Shown here one piece after another: positions 33,417 to 41,237 of a stretch of 64,000 nt of DNA. Position 1 is the stretch's first letter. The number at the start of each line of letters is the position of its first letter. The translations under genes were made by a program, and so were the position numbers. Under the pieces are notes generated by a model. The model was not told the DNA's origin. It saw only the letters and a list, made by a program, of their open reading frames with translations, and did no database searches. This DNA comes from Bifidobacterium vespertilionis (GTDB taxonomy: Bacteria; Actinomycetota; Actinomycetes; Actinomycetales; Bifidobacteriaceae). Location of the stretch: positions 49,456-113,455 of the forward strand of contig NZ_RZNZ01000002.1 in the NCBI RefSeq assembly GCF_008698145.1, written 5' to 3'.

Positions 33417-34340
33417 ATGAGGACCCGTTTCATCCTGTCCGAGACCTGGACCAGCCTCAAGCGCAACGGTTCGATGATCCTGTCCGTGATGCTGGTCACG
33501 TTCATCTCTTTCCTCTTCATCGGCTCCTCCGCGCTCATGCAGGCGCAGATCACCAAGGCCAAGGGCACCTGGTACGACCAGGTGGAGGTCGTGGTCTACT
33601 TCTGCCCGGACGGCACCAGCCAGGCCGCCTCCTGCGCATCCGGCAAATCGCCCAGCCAGCAGGAGATCGCCGATGTGATCGACCTCATCCACGAGGAGCT
33701 GCCGAACGATGTGGCCAACATCACATACGTGAGCAAGCAGGACTTCTACAACGACACCTTCCTCAAGGAGTACCCGAACGGCGAGTACAACGGGCGCACC
33801 CTCACGGCGGCCGACATGCAGGATTCGCTGCGACTGAAGCTCAACGACCCCACCAAGTATCAGGTGGTCTCCGAGGTGCTCTCCGGCCGCACGGGCATCG
33901 AGGAGGTGGTGGACCAGCGGCAGATCTTCGACCCGATCTTCAAGGTCCTCAACCGAGCCACCGCCGTGACCGCCGCGCTCGCCGTGGTGATGGTTGTGGT
34001 GGCCATTCTGCTTACGGGCACAACGATTCGCATGTCCGCCGCGTCGAGGCGCAACGAGACCGAGATCATGCGTCTGGTGGGCGCGTCCAACTGGACGATC
34101 CGCCTGCCGTTCATCCTCGAGGGCATGTTCGCGGCCCTGCTCGGCTCGCTGCTGTCCGTGGGCGCGTTGGTGGGGATCGTGAACACGTTCATCACCAACT
34201 GGCTGGCCCAGACGGTCAGCTGGATGCCGTTCGTGAACCAGACCACCGTGCTGCTCATCGCGCCCGCACTCGTCGCCGGAGCCCTGCTGCTGTCCGCACT
34301 CGCCTCGGCCGTGTCGCTGCGGCGTTATCTCAAAGCGTAA
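33417..34340 (+). CDS. ftsX: Cell-division protein FtsX
   Basis: 307 residues with four membrane segments: one after MRTRFILSETWTSLKRNGSM, then three near the C-terminus (TAVTAALAVVMVVVAILL; FAALLGSLLSVGALVGIV; LLIAPALVAGALLLSALAS). The extracellular loop of about 160 residues between them has Cys in YFCPD and SCASG, likely a disulfide. ASRRNETEIMRLVGASNW is the coupling motif. AAGGGG lies within the last codons of ftsE. It should activate the CHAP protein encoded next. Confidence 0.94.
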   Translation: MRTRFILSETWTSLKRNGSMILSVMLVTFISFLFIGSSALMQAQITKAKGTWYDQVEVVVYFCPDGTSQAASCASGKSPSQQEIADVIDLIHEELPNDVANITYVSKQDFYNDTFLKEYPNGEYNGRTLTAADMQDSLRLKLNDPTKYQVVSEVLSGRTGIEEVVDQRQIFDPIFKVLNRATAVTAALAVVMVVVAILLTGTTIRMSAASRRNETEIMRLVGASNWTIRLPFILEGMFAALLGSLLSVGALVGIVNTFITNWLAQTVSWMPFVNQTTVLLIAPALVAGALLLSALASAVSLRRYLKA

Positions 34341-34402
34341 AACTCCCAGCTCGCTCCTGTACAATCGGCCGGGACCCTGACGGATTAAGGAAGTTGACCC
34401 AT

Positions 34403-35857
34403 ATGATGACTCGACGAACCAAAGCTTTGGCGGGATGGGTGCTGTGCGGCATCACCCTGATGGCGAGTGGTCTGGCCACGGTGTCCACCGGCGTTGTGGA
34501 GGCGTCCGCCGTGCCCAGCTATTCGGACTACCAGCAGAAGCTCGCCTCCGCGAACGCCCTCAAGGCCCAGCTCGCCGGCGCCAGCCAGGATCTGCAGGAT
34601 CAGATCGTCGCACTGGACGATCTGACCGAAAACCAGATTCCGGCCGCCCAGACCGCGGCCGATCAGGCCCTTGCCGCCGCGCAGGCCGCCAAGGAGGCCG
34701 CCGACGCAGCAGCCGAACGGCTTAAGGCGGCCCAGAAGGACAAGGACGATCTGCAGGCCGCGATCGACAAGACCGGCGCCGACTACGATGACGCGCAGGC
34801 CGCCGTGGCCCAGATCGCGCGCGAAAGCTTCCATGGGTCCAACGCCTCCAAGGTGATGGACGTGGTCACCAACGCCTCCACCGCGGACGACTTCGTCCAG
34901 AAGATGCAAGCCGACGCCGCCGTGACCCGCTCCGAGGCCGCCGCCGCGAATGACGCGGCCACGAACCTCAACACCTCCATGAACCGCAAGCAGCGTCTGG
35001 AGGCGATCGAGCAGGAGATCACCACGCTCAAGACCAAGGCCGATCAGGAGGCCGCCGCCGCGCAGAAGGCCGCCGAGGACGCGCAGGCCAAGCAGCGGGA
35101 ACTCGCCGCCCTGCGCGACGAGGGTGACAAGAAGCGCGCCGAACTGGAGTCCAAGGTGGCCCAGCTCACCGACGCCTCCGCCAAGGAGGCCGCCGAGGCG
35201 GTGCTCATCAAGTCGCAGATCGACGACTACAACAAGAAGATCGCCGCCGAGCAGGCCGCGCGCGAGGCCGAGGCCGCCAAGCAGGCCACGCAGGGTCAGG
35301 ATTCCAGCGCGAACTCCTCGTCCAAGCCTTCCGTTTCCAAGCCGAGCAACAACTCCGGCTCCTCGAACTCCGGCTCGTCGTCCAATTCCGGCAACTCCGG
35401 CAATTCGTCGAACTCCGGTTCGTCCGGCTCCGGCGGCGCGAGCGGCATGAACTACGCGGTGCCCGGCAACTGCGCCCCGCACTCCAAGACCTGCTACGGC
35501 CACGCCACGCACGACTTCTCCAGCACCTACCCGTGGAGTGAGTGCACGTGGTACGCCTACAACCGCCGCCACGACCTGAACCTGCCGGTGGGCACGCAGT
35601 TCGGCAACGGCGCGGATTGGGCCAATTCCGCCCGCTCCTACGGATACCTCGTCAACAACACCCCGCACGTGGGCGCGGTGATCGTGTTCCGCCGCGGCCA
35701 GAACGGCGCCAGCGCGCAGTACGGCCACGTGGGCGTGGTGGAGCAGGTCCGCTCCGACGGCACGATCCTGATCTCCGAGTGCGGCGCCCGACTGCAGGGC
35801 AAGGCCAGCACCCGCGTGATCAAGGACCCGTCCAACTACCAGTTCATCCACTACTGA
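34403..35857 (+). CDS. Secreted CHAP-domain peptidoglycan hydrolase, PcsB-like
   Basis: 484 residues. Signal peptide to about 36 (cut near ASA), then a long coiled coil (about 40-295, Ala/Lys/Glu/Gln-rich heptads), a Ser/Asn/Gly linker and a CHAP domain (about 345-484). Catalytic Cys379 is in SECTWYAYNRR and His near 441 in YGHVGVVEQV. PcsB and RipC-type hydrolases with this layout are held inactive by the coiled coil and switched on by FtsEX; the gene directly follows ftsX. AAGGAAG precedes the ATG; a TTG at 34394 is also open. Confidence 0.92.
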   Translation: MMTRRTKALAGWVLCGITLMASGLATVSTGVVEASAVPSYSDYQQKLASANALKAQLAGASQDLQDQIVALDDLTENQIPAAQTAADQALAAAQAAKEAADAAAERLKAAQKDKDDLQAAIDKTGADYDDAQAAVAQIARESFHGSNASKVMDVVTNASTADDFVQKMQADAAVTRSEAAAANDAATNLNTSMNRKQRLEAIEQEITTLKTKADQEAAAAQKAAEDAQAKQRELAALRDEGDKKRAELESKVAQLTDASAKEAAEAVLIKSQIDDYNKKIAAEQAAREAEAAKQATQGQDSSANSSSKPSVSKPSNNSGSSNSGSSSNSGNSGNSSNSGSSGSGGASGMNYAVPGNCAPHSKTCYGHATHDFSSTYPWSECTWYAYNRRHDLNLPVGTQFGNGADWANSARSYGYLVNNTPHVGAVIVFRRGQNGASAQYGHVGVVEQVRSDGTILISECGARLQGKASTRVIKDPSNYQFIHY

Positions 35858-35895
35858 TCCCATTCTCTACTGATCCGGCGGCTTGGTCCGGCCTC

Positions 35896-35930
35896 GAATG
35901 CGTCGCCTCCCACGCGGGGGCGGCGCATTC
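35896..35930 (+). terminator. Inverted repeat after the CHAP gene
   Basis: GAATGCGTCGCC and GGCGGCGCATTC with an 11-base loop; no U-run follows, so it may be a weak terminator or stabilise the 3' end. Short direct repeats (GACCAATGA and GCCGGCCAACG types) fill the space to smpB. Confidence 0.45.
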
Positions 35931-36038
35931 GTGCTATGGTGGTAGGCCGAACCGATCACGGACCAATGATGACCAACATGGACCAATGAATGCCGGCCAA
36001 CGCCGGCTGACACCGGCCAACGTCGAAAGGAGGGCGAA

Positions 36039-36512
36039 ATGGCCAAGGAACAGGGCACGAAGCTGATCGTGCAGAACCGCAAGGCACGGCACGACTACAC
36101 CATCGAGGACAAGTACGAGGCGGGCATCGCCCTGACCGGCACCGAGGTGAAGTCGCTGCGCGAGGGGCGCGCATCGCTCGCGGAGGCGTTCGTTTCGATC
36201 GACCGCCGCGGCGAGATCTGGCTGGAGAACGCGAACATCCCCGAATACCTCAACGGCACATGGAATAATCATGCGCCCAAGCGCAAGCGCAAGCTGCTGC
36301 TGCATGCAGCGCAGATCGCCAAGCTGTCGCGTCAGATCGAGGCGAAGGGCTACACGATCGTGCCCATCAGCCTGTATTTCAAGGACGGCCGCGTCAAGGC
36401 GGAGATCGCCCTGGCCAAGGGCAAGCGCGAGTTCGACAAGCGCCAGGCCCTGCGCGAGGAGCAGGACAAGCGCGAGGCGCTGCGCATCATGCGCTACAAG
36501 AACATGCGGTAA
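36039..36512 (+). CDS. smpB: SsrA-binding protein SmpB
   Basis: 157 residues. Binds the tRNA-like domain of tmRNA and carries it to stalled ribosomes. Diagnostic segments are QNRKARHDYTIEDKYEAGI, LTGTEVKSLREGRASL and GRVKAEIALAKGKREFDKRQ, with a basic tail. GAAAGGAGG precedes the ATG. Its RNA partner ssrA is at 1627-2020 in this window. Confidence 0.96.
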   Translation: MAKEQGTKLIVQNRKARHDYTIEDKYEAGIALTGTEVKSLREGRASLAEAFVSIDRRGEIWLENANIPEYLNGTWNNHAPKRKRKLLLHAAQIAKLSRQIEAKGYTIVPISLYFKDGRVKAEIALAKGKREFDKRQALREEQDKREALRIMRYKNMR

Positions 36513-36606
36513 CGTCGCGGTGGCGCGTGATCGGGCCCCATCGGTCGGAAGACGAAACAATGGGGTAACGCCTTCGTATCACGCGATTCCTATGGTTTCC
36601 GGTATC

Positions 36607-36631
36607 AAGCCCGGTGGATCCTTCCCGGGCT
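36607..36631 (+). terminator. Short hairpin before the amino-acid-binding lipoprotein gene
   Basis: AAGCCCGGTGGATCCTTCCC and following GGGCTT: arms AAGCCCGG and CCCGGGCTT. It lies 22 bases before the start at 36653 and could attenuate the gene or end smpB transcription. Confidence 0.4.
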
Positions 36632-36652
36632 TCGACTCGAGAGGAAGCCATC

Positions 36653-37597
36653 ATGAAGATCAATGCCTTGAAATCCCTTGCCGCGGCCGCCATCAGCGCG
36701 GCCATGCTCGTGTCCGTCGCCGCGTGCGGCACGTCCGATCAGCCCGCGTCCGGCGGCAGCACGTCAGGCGGTGGCTCGGCGTCCGGATCGGCGGCCTCCT
36801 CGCAAGGGTACGATGTGAGCGCCGTGGCCAAGGACGACGCGATCGCCGCGCTGGTGCCCGATTCGGTCAAGTCCGACGGCAAGCTCACCGTGGGCATGGA
36901 CACCTCCTACGCGCCCGCCGAATTCCTCGACGACTCGCAGAAGCCCGTGGGCTACGACGTGGATCTGGCCAAGGCGCTCGGCAAGGTGATGGGGCTCGAG
37001 ACCGAACCGGTCACCTCCACCTTCGATTCGATCCTGCCGTCCATCGGGTCCAAGTACGACATCGGCATCTCCTCCTTCACCATCACCGACGAGCGCAAGG
37101 AGGCCGTGGACTTCGTGAGCTACTACAAGGCCGGTTCCACGTGGGCCGTGAAGAAGGGCAATCCGGAGAAGTTCGACTCCTCGAACCTGTGCGGCCTGAA
37201 GATCGCCGTGCAGACCGGCACCACGCAGGAGGAAGAGGTCAACACCGCCAACGACGCGTGCCCGGCGGACAAGAAGATCGAAGTCCTCTCCTCCAAGCTG
37301 CAGACCGATGTGACCACCAACGTGGTGACCGGCAAGGCCGTGGCCTTCTACGCCGATTCCCCGGTGGCCGGCTATGCGATCAGCCAGACCGGCGGCAAGC
37401 TCGAGGCGTTCGGTGAGGACGTGGGCGTGGCCACGCAGGGCGTTGCGATCAAGAAGGGCGACTCCCAGATGGACGAGGCCGTGCAGAAGGCCGTGACCAA
37501 GCTCATGGAGGACGGCACCTACGGCAAGATCCTCGCGCAGTGGGGCGTGACGTCCGGTTCCATCGACAAGTCCGAGATCAACCCCGCCGCCGACTGA
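36653..37597 (+). CDS. Polar amino-acid ABC transporter binding lipoprotein (copy A)
   Basis: 314 residues from the ATG at 36653 (GAGGAAG upstream). Lipobox VAAC near residue 23, a Ser/Gly linker, then an SBP_bac_3 domain: DGKLTVGMDTSYAPAEFL, GYDVDLAKALGKVMG, FDSILPSIGSKYDIGISSFT, and the ligand-binding Arg in TDERKEAVDFVSYYKAG. About 75% identical to copy B. It has no permease or ATPase of its own and is separated from the copy B operon by a 570-base repeat block, so it probably delivers ligand to the same transporter. Confidence 0.9.
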   Translation: MKINALKSLAAAAISAAMLVSVAACGTSDQPASGGSTSGGGSASGSAASSQGYDVSAVAKDDAIAALVPDSVKSDGKLTVGMDTSYAPAEFLDDSQKPVGYDVDLAKALGKVMGLETEPVTSTFDSILPSIGSKYDIGISSFTITDERKEAVDFVSYYKAGSTWAVKKGNPEKFDSSNLCGLKIAVQTGTTQEEEVNTANDACPADKKIEVLSSKLQTDVTTNVVTGKAVAFYADSPVAGYAISQTGGKLEAFGEDVGVATQGVAIKKGDSQMDEAVQKAVTKLMEDGTYGKILAQWGVTSGSIDKSEINPAAD

Positions 37598-37632
37598 CGG
37601 GCGGCATTCGTCATTCTGGGCGGATGTTTTTT

Positions 37633-38055
37633 GTCATCCTGAGCGCAGCGCGTAGCGCGGAGTCGAAGGATCCTTAATCTGTGTTCAGGGATGACCGGGG
37701 AGGGCCCTCGTTGCCCATTCCGCCCCGTCCCATGCCACTTTTGTAACTTTGTTACAGAAACGACCTTGTGGAGACCCTCTCGCGGTCCCTTCTGTAAAAA
37801 AGTTACAGAAACGACGTACAGCAGGTGCCTACGAGGTCCTTTTTGTAACGGAATTACAGAAACGACGTGAAAGTCGGGGCGTGGGTGACCGTGCGGGCAA
37901 TGACGAAGGATCCTTAACCTGTGCGCAGGAATGACCAAGTGTGCAATGGCGAAGGATCCTTCGGCTCCGCCCTGTCGGGCTTCGCTCAGGATGACCGGGA
38001 AGTGCTGACGTCATCCTGAGCGCAGCGCGTAGCGCGGAGTCGAAGGATCCTTAAC
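37633..38055. repeat. Palindromic repeats flanking a 51-bp-phased TTGTAAC element
   Basis: A left-arm half-unit lies at 37633-37677, a complete-like unit at 37903-37996 and a left-arm half at 38010-38055. Between them, at 37739-37870, TTACAGAAACGAC occurs three times (37753, 37804, 37855), exactly 51 bp apart; each copy is preceded by a partial complement (TTGTAAC or TGTAAA) forming a small dyad. Intervening bases share GGTCC. Nothing coding is credible here. Confidence 0.82.
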
Positions 38056-38168
38056 CTTGGTGAAGGATCAGACGCCTCGATGCGCCGAACCGTTAACTTT
38101 GTCGTAGCGGAACGTCATTATGGTATTTTCCCGAAAGAAAGACCAGAGAAACGAGGATCAGCCCCATC

Positions 38169-39110
38169 ATGCAGTTCAGCAACCTCAAGACCGCCGTCTC
38201 CGCCGTGGCCGCCGTCGCCAGCGCGGCCATGCTGCTTTCGCTCGCCGCCTGCGGCACCACCGACGAGGGTGACGCCACCGCCAACGGCTCCGCGACCGGC
38301 GGCGCCACGTCCGGCTACGATGTGAGTTCCGTGGCCAAGGACGATGCGATCGCCGCGCTGGTGCCGGACGATGTGAAGTCCGACGGCAAGCTGTCCGTGG
38401 GTATGGAACTGAGCTACGCGCCGGCAGAATTCCTTGCGAACGACGGCAAGACCCCGCTCGGTTATGACGTGGACATCTCCAAGGCGCTGGCCAAGGTGAT
38501 GGGTCTGGAGGCGGACATCGTCTCCTCCACCTTCGATTCGATCGTCCCCTCCGTGGGCTCCAAGTACGATCTGGGCATCACCGCCATGACCATCACCACC
38601 GAGCGTCTGGACGCCGTGGACTTCGTGAGCTACTACAAGGCCGGCTCCACGTGGGCCGTCCAGAAGGGCAACCCGAAGGGCGTGGACACCAGCAACCTGT
38701 GCGGCCTGAAGATCGCCGTGCAGACCGGCACCGTGCAGGAGCAGGAGGCCAACGACGCCAACGCCAACTGCCCGGCGGACAAGAAGATCGAGGTGCTGTC
38801 CAGCAAGCTGCAGACCGACGCCGCCACCAACGTGGTGACCGGCAAGGCCGACGTGTTCTACGCCGATTCCCCTGTGGCCGGCTATGCGATCAGCCAGATC
38901 GGCGGCCAGCTTGAGGCGCTCGGCGGCAACGTGGGCACCGCCAAGCAGGGCATCGCGATCAAGAAGGGCGACACCGCCATGGACGAAGCCGTGCAGAAGG
39001 CCGTGACCAAGCTCATGGACGACGGCACCTACATGAACATCCTCAAGCACTGGGGCGTGGAGTCCGGCGCTCTGGACAAGGCGGAGATCAACCCGACCGA
39101 CCTCGAGTAG
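38169..39110 (+). CDS. Polar amino-acid ABC transporter binding lipoprotein (copy B)
   Basis: 313 residues. Lipobox LAAC near residue 27; SBP_bac_3 fold with DGKLSVGMELSYAPAEFL, GYDVDISKALAKVMG, FDSIVPSVGSKYDLGITAMT and TERLDAVDFVSYYKAG. GAGGA precedes the ATG. It heads a three-gene operon with the permease and ATPase. Differences from copy A around MELSYAPAEFLANDGK (MDTSYAPAEFLDDSQK in A) suggest different ligand preference. The ligand is not evident from sequence. Confidence 0.92.
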   Translation: MQFSNLKTAVSAVAAVASAAMLLSLAACGTTDEGDATANGSATGGATSGYDVSSVAKDDAIAALVPDDVKSDGKLSVGMELSYAPAEFLANDGKTPLGYDVDISKALAKVMGLEADIVSSTFDSIVPSVGSKYDLGITAMTITTERLDAVDFVSYYKAGSTWAVQKGNPKGVDTSNLCGLKIAVQTGTVQEQEANDANANCPADKKIEVLSSKLQTDAATNVVTGKADVFYADSPVAGYAISQIGGQLEALGGNVGTAKQGIAIKKGDTAMDEAVQKAVTKLMDDGTYMNILKHWGVESGALDKAEINPTDLE

Positions 39111-39155
39111 TCGCTGCAGGACCCGCAGGAACGGACAAACAAGGGAAGAACCAAC

Positions 39156-40151
39156 ATGGCGAAGAAAGAAGTCGACGGCGAGGGCCTGAACATCCCCAAC
39201 TGCATCAAGGCGCGGCCCGTGCGTCGCACCGGTCCGATCGTCGCGGCCGTGATCGTGGCGCTGCTCGCGGCCATGCTCATCCAGGGGCTCGTCACCAACG
39301 AGCGTCTGGACTGGCCCACCGTCTGGAAGTACCTGTTCAACGAGAACGTGCTCAATGGCGTGGGCAAGACGCTGGAGCTGACCGTCATCTCCATGGTGGT
39401 GGCGATCATCCTGTCGGTGATCCTGGCGATCATGCGCAAGTCCATCAATCCGGTCCTCAGGGGCGTGAGCTGGTTCTTCATCTGGTTCTTCCGCGGCACG
39501 CCCGTGTACACCCAGCTGGTGTTCTGGGGCCTGTTCTCCGTGCTGATCCCCAAAATCTCGCTGGGCATCCCGTTCACGGATGTGGCCTTCTGGAGCATCG
39601 ACTCGTCCGTGGTGGTCACCGCGTTCAACGCCGCGTGGATCGGCCTCGCGCTCAACGAGGCGGCGTACCTTTCGGAGATCGTGCGCGCCGGTCTGGAGGC
39701 CGTGGACACCGGTCAGACCGAGGCGGCCGAGGCGCTGGGCATGAACCGCACGCTGATCATGCGACGCATCATCCTGCCGCAGGCCATGCGCATCATCATC
39801 CCGCCCACCGGCAACGAGACGATCGGCATGCTCAAGAGCACGTCCCTGGTGCTCGCCGTGCCATACACGCTCGATCTCCAGTTCGCCACGAACGCGATCG
39901 CCAACCGCCTGTACAAGCCGATCCCGCTGCTGCTCGTGGCCTGCATCTGGTACCTGTTCATCACCTCCGTGATGATGATCCTCCAGGCGCAGCTCGAAAA
40001 GCACTTCGGCAAGGGCTTCAACGCGCGTCCGGCCGGCGCCAAGGGCAAGCAGCCGCCGTACGATCCGCCCTATCCGGGCAAGTCCGACGGCGAGCAGAAG
40101 GACAACGTGAACAAGCTCAACGAGGCCACCTTCACCGGGCTCAACGCATAA
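39156..40151 (+). CDS. Polar amino-acid ABC transporter permease
   Basis: 331 residues. HisM/GlnP-like inner-membrane subunit with about five to six membrane segments; the first (GPIVAAVIVALLAAMLIQG) precedes the HEQRF-class domain beginning NGVGKTLELTVISMVVAIIL. The EAA loop is EAAEALGMNRTLIMRRIILP. FFRGTPVYTQLVFW is the usual conserved loop. The C-terminal 45 residues are hydrophilic. AAGGGAAG precedes the ATG. Confidence 0.93.
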   Translation: MAKKEVDGEGLNIPNCIKARPVRRTGPIVAAVIVALLAAMLIQGLVTNERLDWPTVWKYLFNENVLNGVGKTLELTVISMVVAIILSVILAIMRKSINPVLRGVSWFFIWFFRGTPVYTQLVFWGLFSVLIPKISLGIPFTDVAFWSIDSSVVVTAFNAAWIGLALNEAAYLSEIVRAGLEAVDTGQTEAAEALGMNRTLIMRRIILPQAMRIIIPPTGNETIGMLKSTSLVLAVPYTLDLQFATNAIANRLYKPIPLLLVACIWYLFITSVMMILQAQLEKHFGKGFNARPAGAKGKQPPYDPPYPGKSDGEQKDNVNKLNEATFTGLNA

Positions 40152-40163
40152 GGGGAATGAGAC

Positions 40164-40964
40164 ATGACTGACACCGCAATTCCGCGCACCGCCGCCACGC
40201 CGGCCATCAAGGCCACCGGCGTGCACAAGGCGTTCGGTTCCCTGCACGTGCTCAAGGGTGTGGACCTGACCGTCATGCCCGGCACGGTGACCGTGATCCT
40301 GGGGCCCTCCGGCTCCGGCAAGTCCACGTTCCTGCGCCTGATCAACCAGCTCGAGACCCTGACCGGCGGCGAGATCGACGTGGACGGCGAGATGATCGGC
40401 TACAAGTATGTGGAGCGCCGCGGCGAAAAGGTGCTGCAGACGCTGAACGACCGCGAGGTGGCCGCCCAGCGCGCCAAGCTGGGCATGGTGTTCCAGCGCT
40501 TCAACCTGTTCCCGCACATGACCGCCCTCGAGAACGTGATGGAGGCCCCGGTCCACGTCAAGCACATGAACAAGAGGGAGGCCCGTGAGCTGGCCGTCGC
40601 CGAGCTCAACCGCGTGGGCTTGGCGGACCGGATCAACTACTACCCGGTGCAGCTGTCCGGCGGCCAGCAGCAGCGTGTGGCGATCGCGCGCGCCCTGGCC
40701 ATGAAGCCGGAGATCATGCTGTTCGACGAGCCCACCTCCGCGCTCGACCCGGAGCTGGTGGGCGAGGTGCTCAACGTGATGCGCTCGCTCGCCAGGGACG
40801 GCATGACCATGGTGTGCGTGACCCATGAGATCGGCTTCGCGCGCGAGGTGGCCGATCAGGTGGTGTTCATGGATGGGGGAGTCGTGGTGGAGAAGGGCGG
40901 CCCCGAGATCATCACGAACCCCAAGGAGCCGCGGTTCAAGGACTTCCTGCAGCACGTGCTGTGA
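40164..40964 (+). CDS. Polar amino-acid ABC transporter ATPase
   Basis: 266 residues. GlnQ/HisP type: Walker [13 protein letters not shown]-loop [10 protein letters not shown], signature LSGGQQQR, Walker [13 protein letters not shown]-loop VTHEIGFA. A small insertion ([20 protein letters not shown]) follows the first strand pair, as in related actinobacterial enzymes. AAGGGGAATGAGAC joins it closely to the permease (12-base gap). Confidence 0.93.
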   Translation: MTDTAIPRTAATPAIKATGVHKAFGSLHVLKGVDLTVMPGTVTVILGPSGSGKSTFLRLINQLETLTGGEIDVDGEMIGYKYVERRGEKVLQTLNDREVAAQRAKLGMVFQRFNLFPHMTALENVMEAPVHVKHMNKREARELAVAELNRVGLADRINYYPVQLSGGQQQRVAIARALAMKPEIMLFDEPTSALDPELVGEVLNVMRSLARDGMTMVCVTHEIGFAREVADQVVFMDGGVVVEKGGPEIITNPKEPRFKDFLQHVL

Positions 40965-41016
40965 GCCGCCTCGCGTCCCGCGCCCCGCATCGCTCATCAC
41001 GCCGGCCGCCGCATTC

Positions 41017-41132
41017 TTCCAACCTGCGACCTGAAATTCGCAGGTTGGAAATAATCTGCAGATTGGAACGCCAATCAGGGCCGCAGCGTGCAGCATTTTT
41101 CCAATCTGCGCCGGAGGGGGCGCAGATTGGAA
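41017..41132. repeat. TTCCAATCTGCG hairpin family, copy 2
   Basis: Hairpins TTCCAACCTGCG/CGCAGGTTGGAA (41017-41050) and TTCCAATCTGCGCC/GGCGCAGATTGGAA (about 41099-41132) flank TGCAGATTGGAACGCCAATC and GGGCCGC. The central part is the complement of the one at 21090-21130. The remaining gap to glmS holds the promoter-like sequence only. Confidence 0.8.
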
Positions 41133-41204
41133 CGGAGTGGATTGAGACGGCTGTCGAATTGCGCGAATTGTGCGGATAGCGTGAGGCGGCGGGTTGCGGG
41201 TTGG

Positions 41205-41237
41205 GGTTGCAACATCCATCGGTTACGCTGGGATGCT
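41205..41237 (+). promoter_or_regulatory. Possible promoter of glmS with very short leader
   Basis: TTGGGG (about 41201-41206), 17 bases, TACGCT (about 41224-41229), then eight bases to the ATG. No ribosome binding site is visible. There is no room for a glmS ribozyme. Confidence 0.35.

Noticed and set aside
37739..37870. Minimal CRISPR with three repeats
   Set aside because: Intervening segments are partly similar to each other and each repeat carries its own degenerate dyad; no cas genes or leader.
40965..41237. glmS ribozyme upstream of glmS
   Set aside because: The gap holds a TTCCAATCTGCG hairpin element and a promoter-like sequence; no ribozyme core is recognisable and there is almost no leader.
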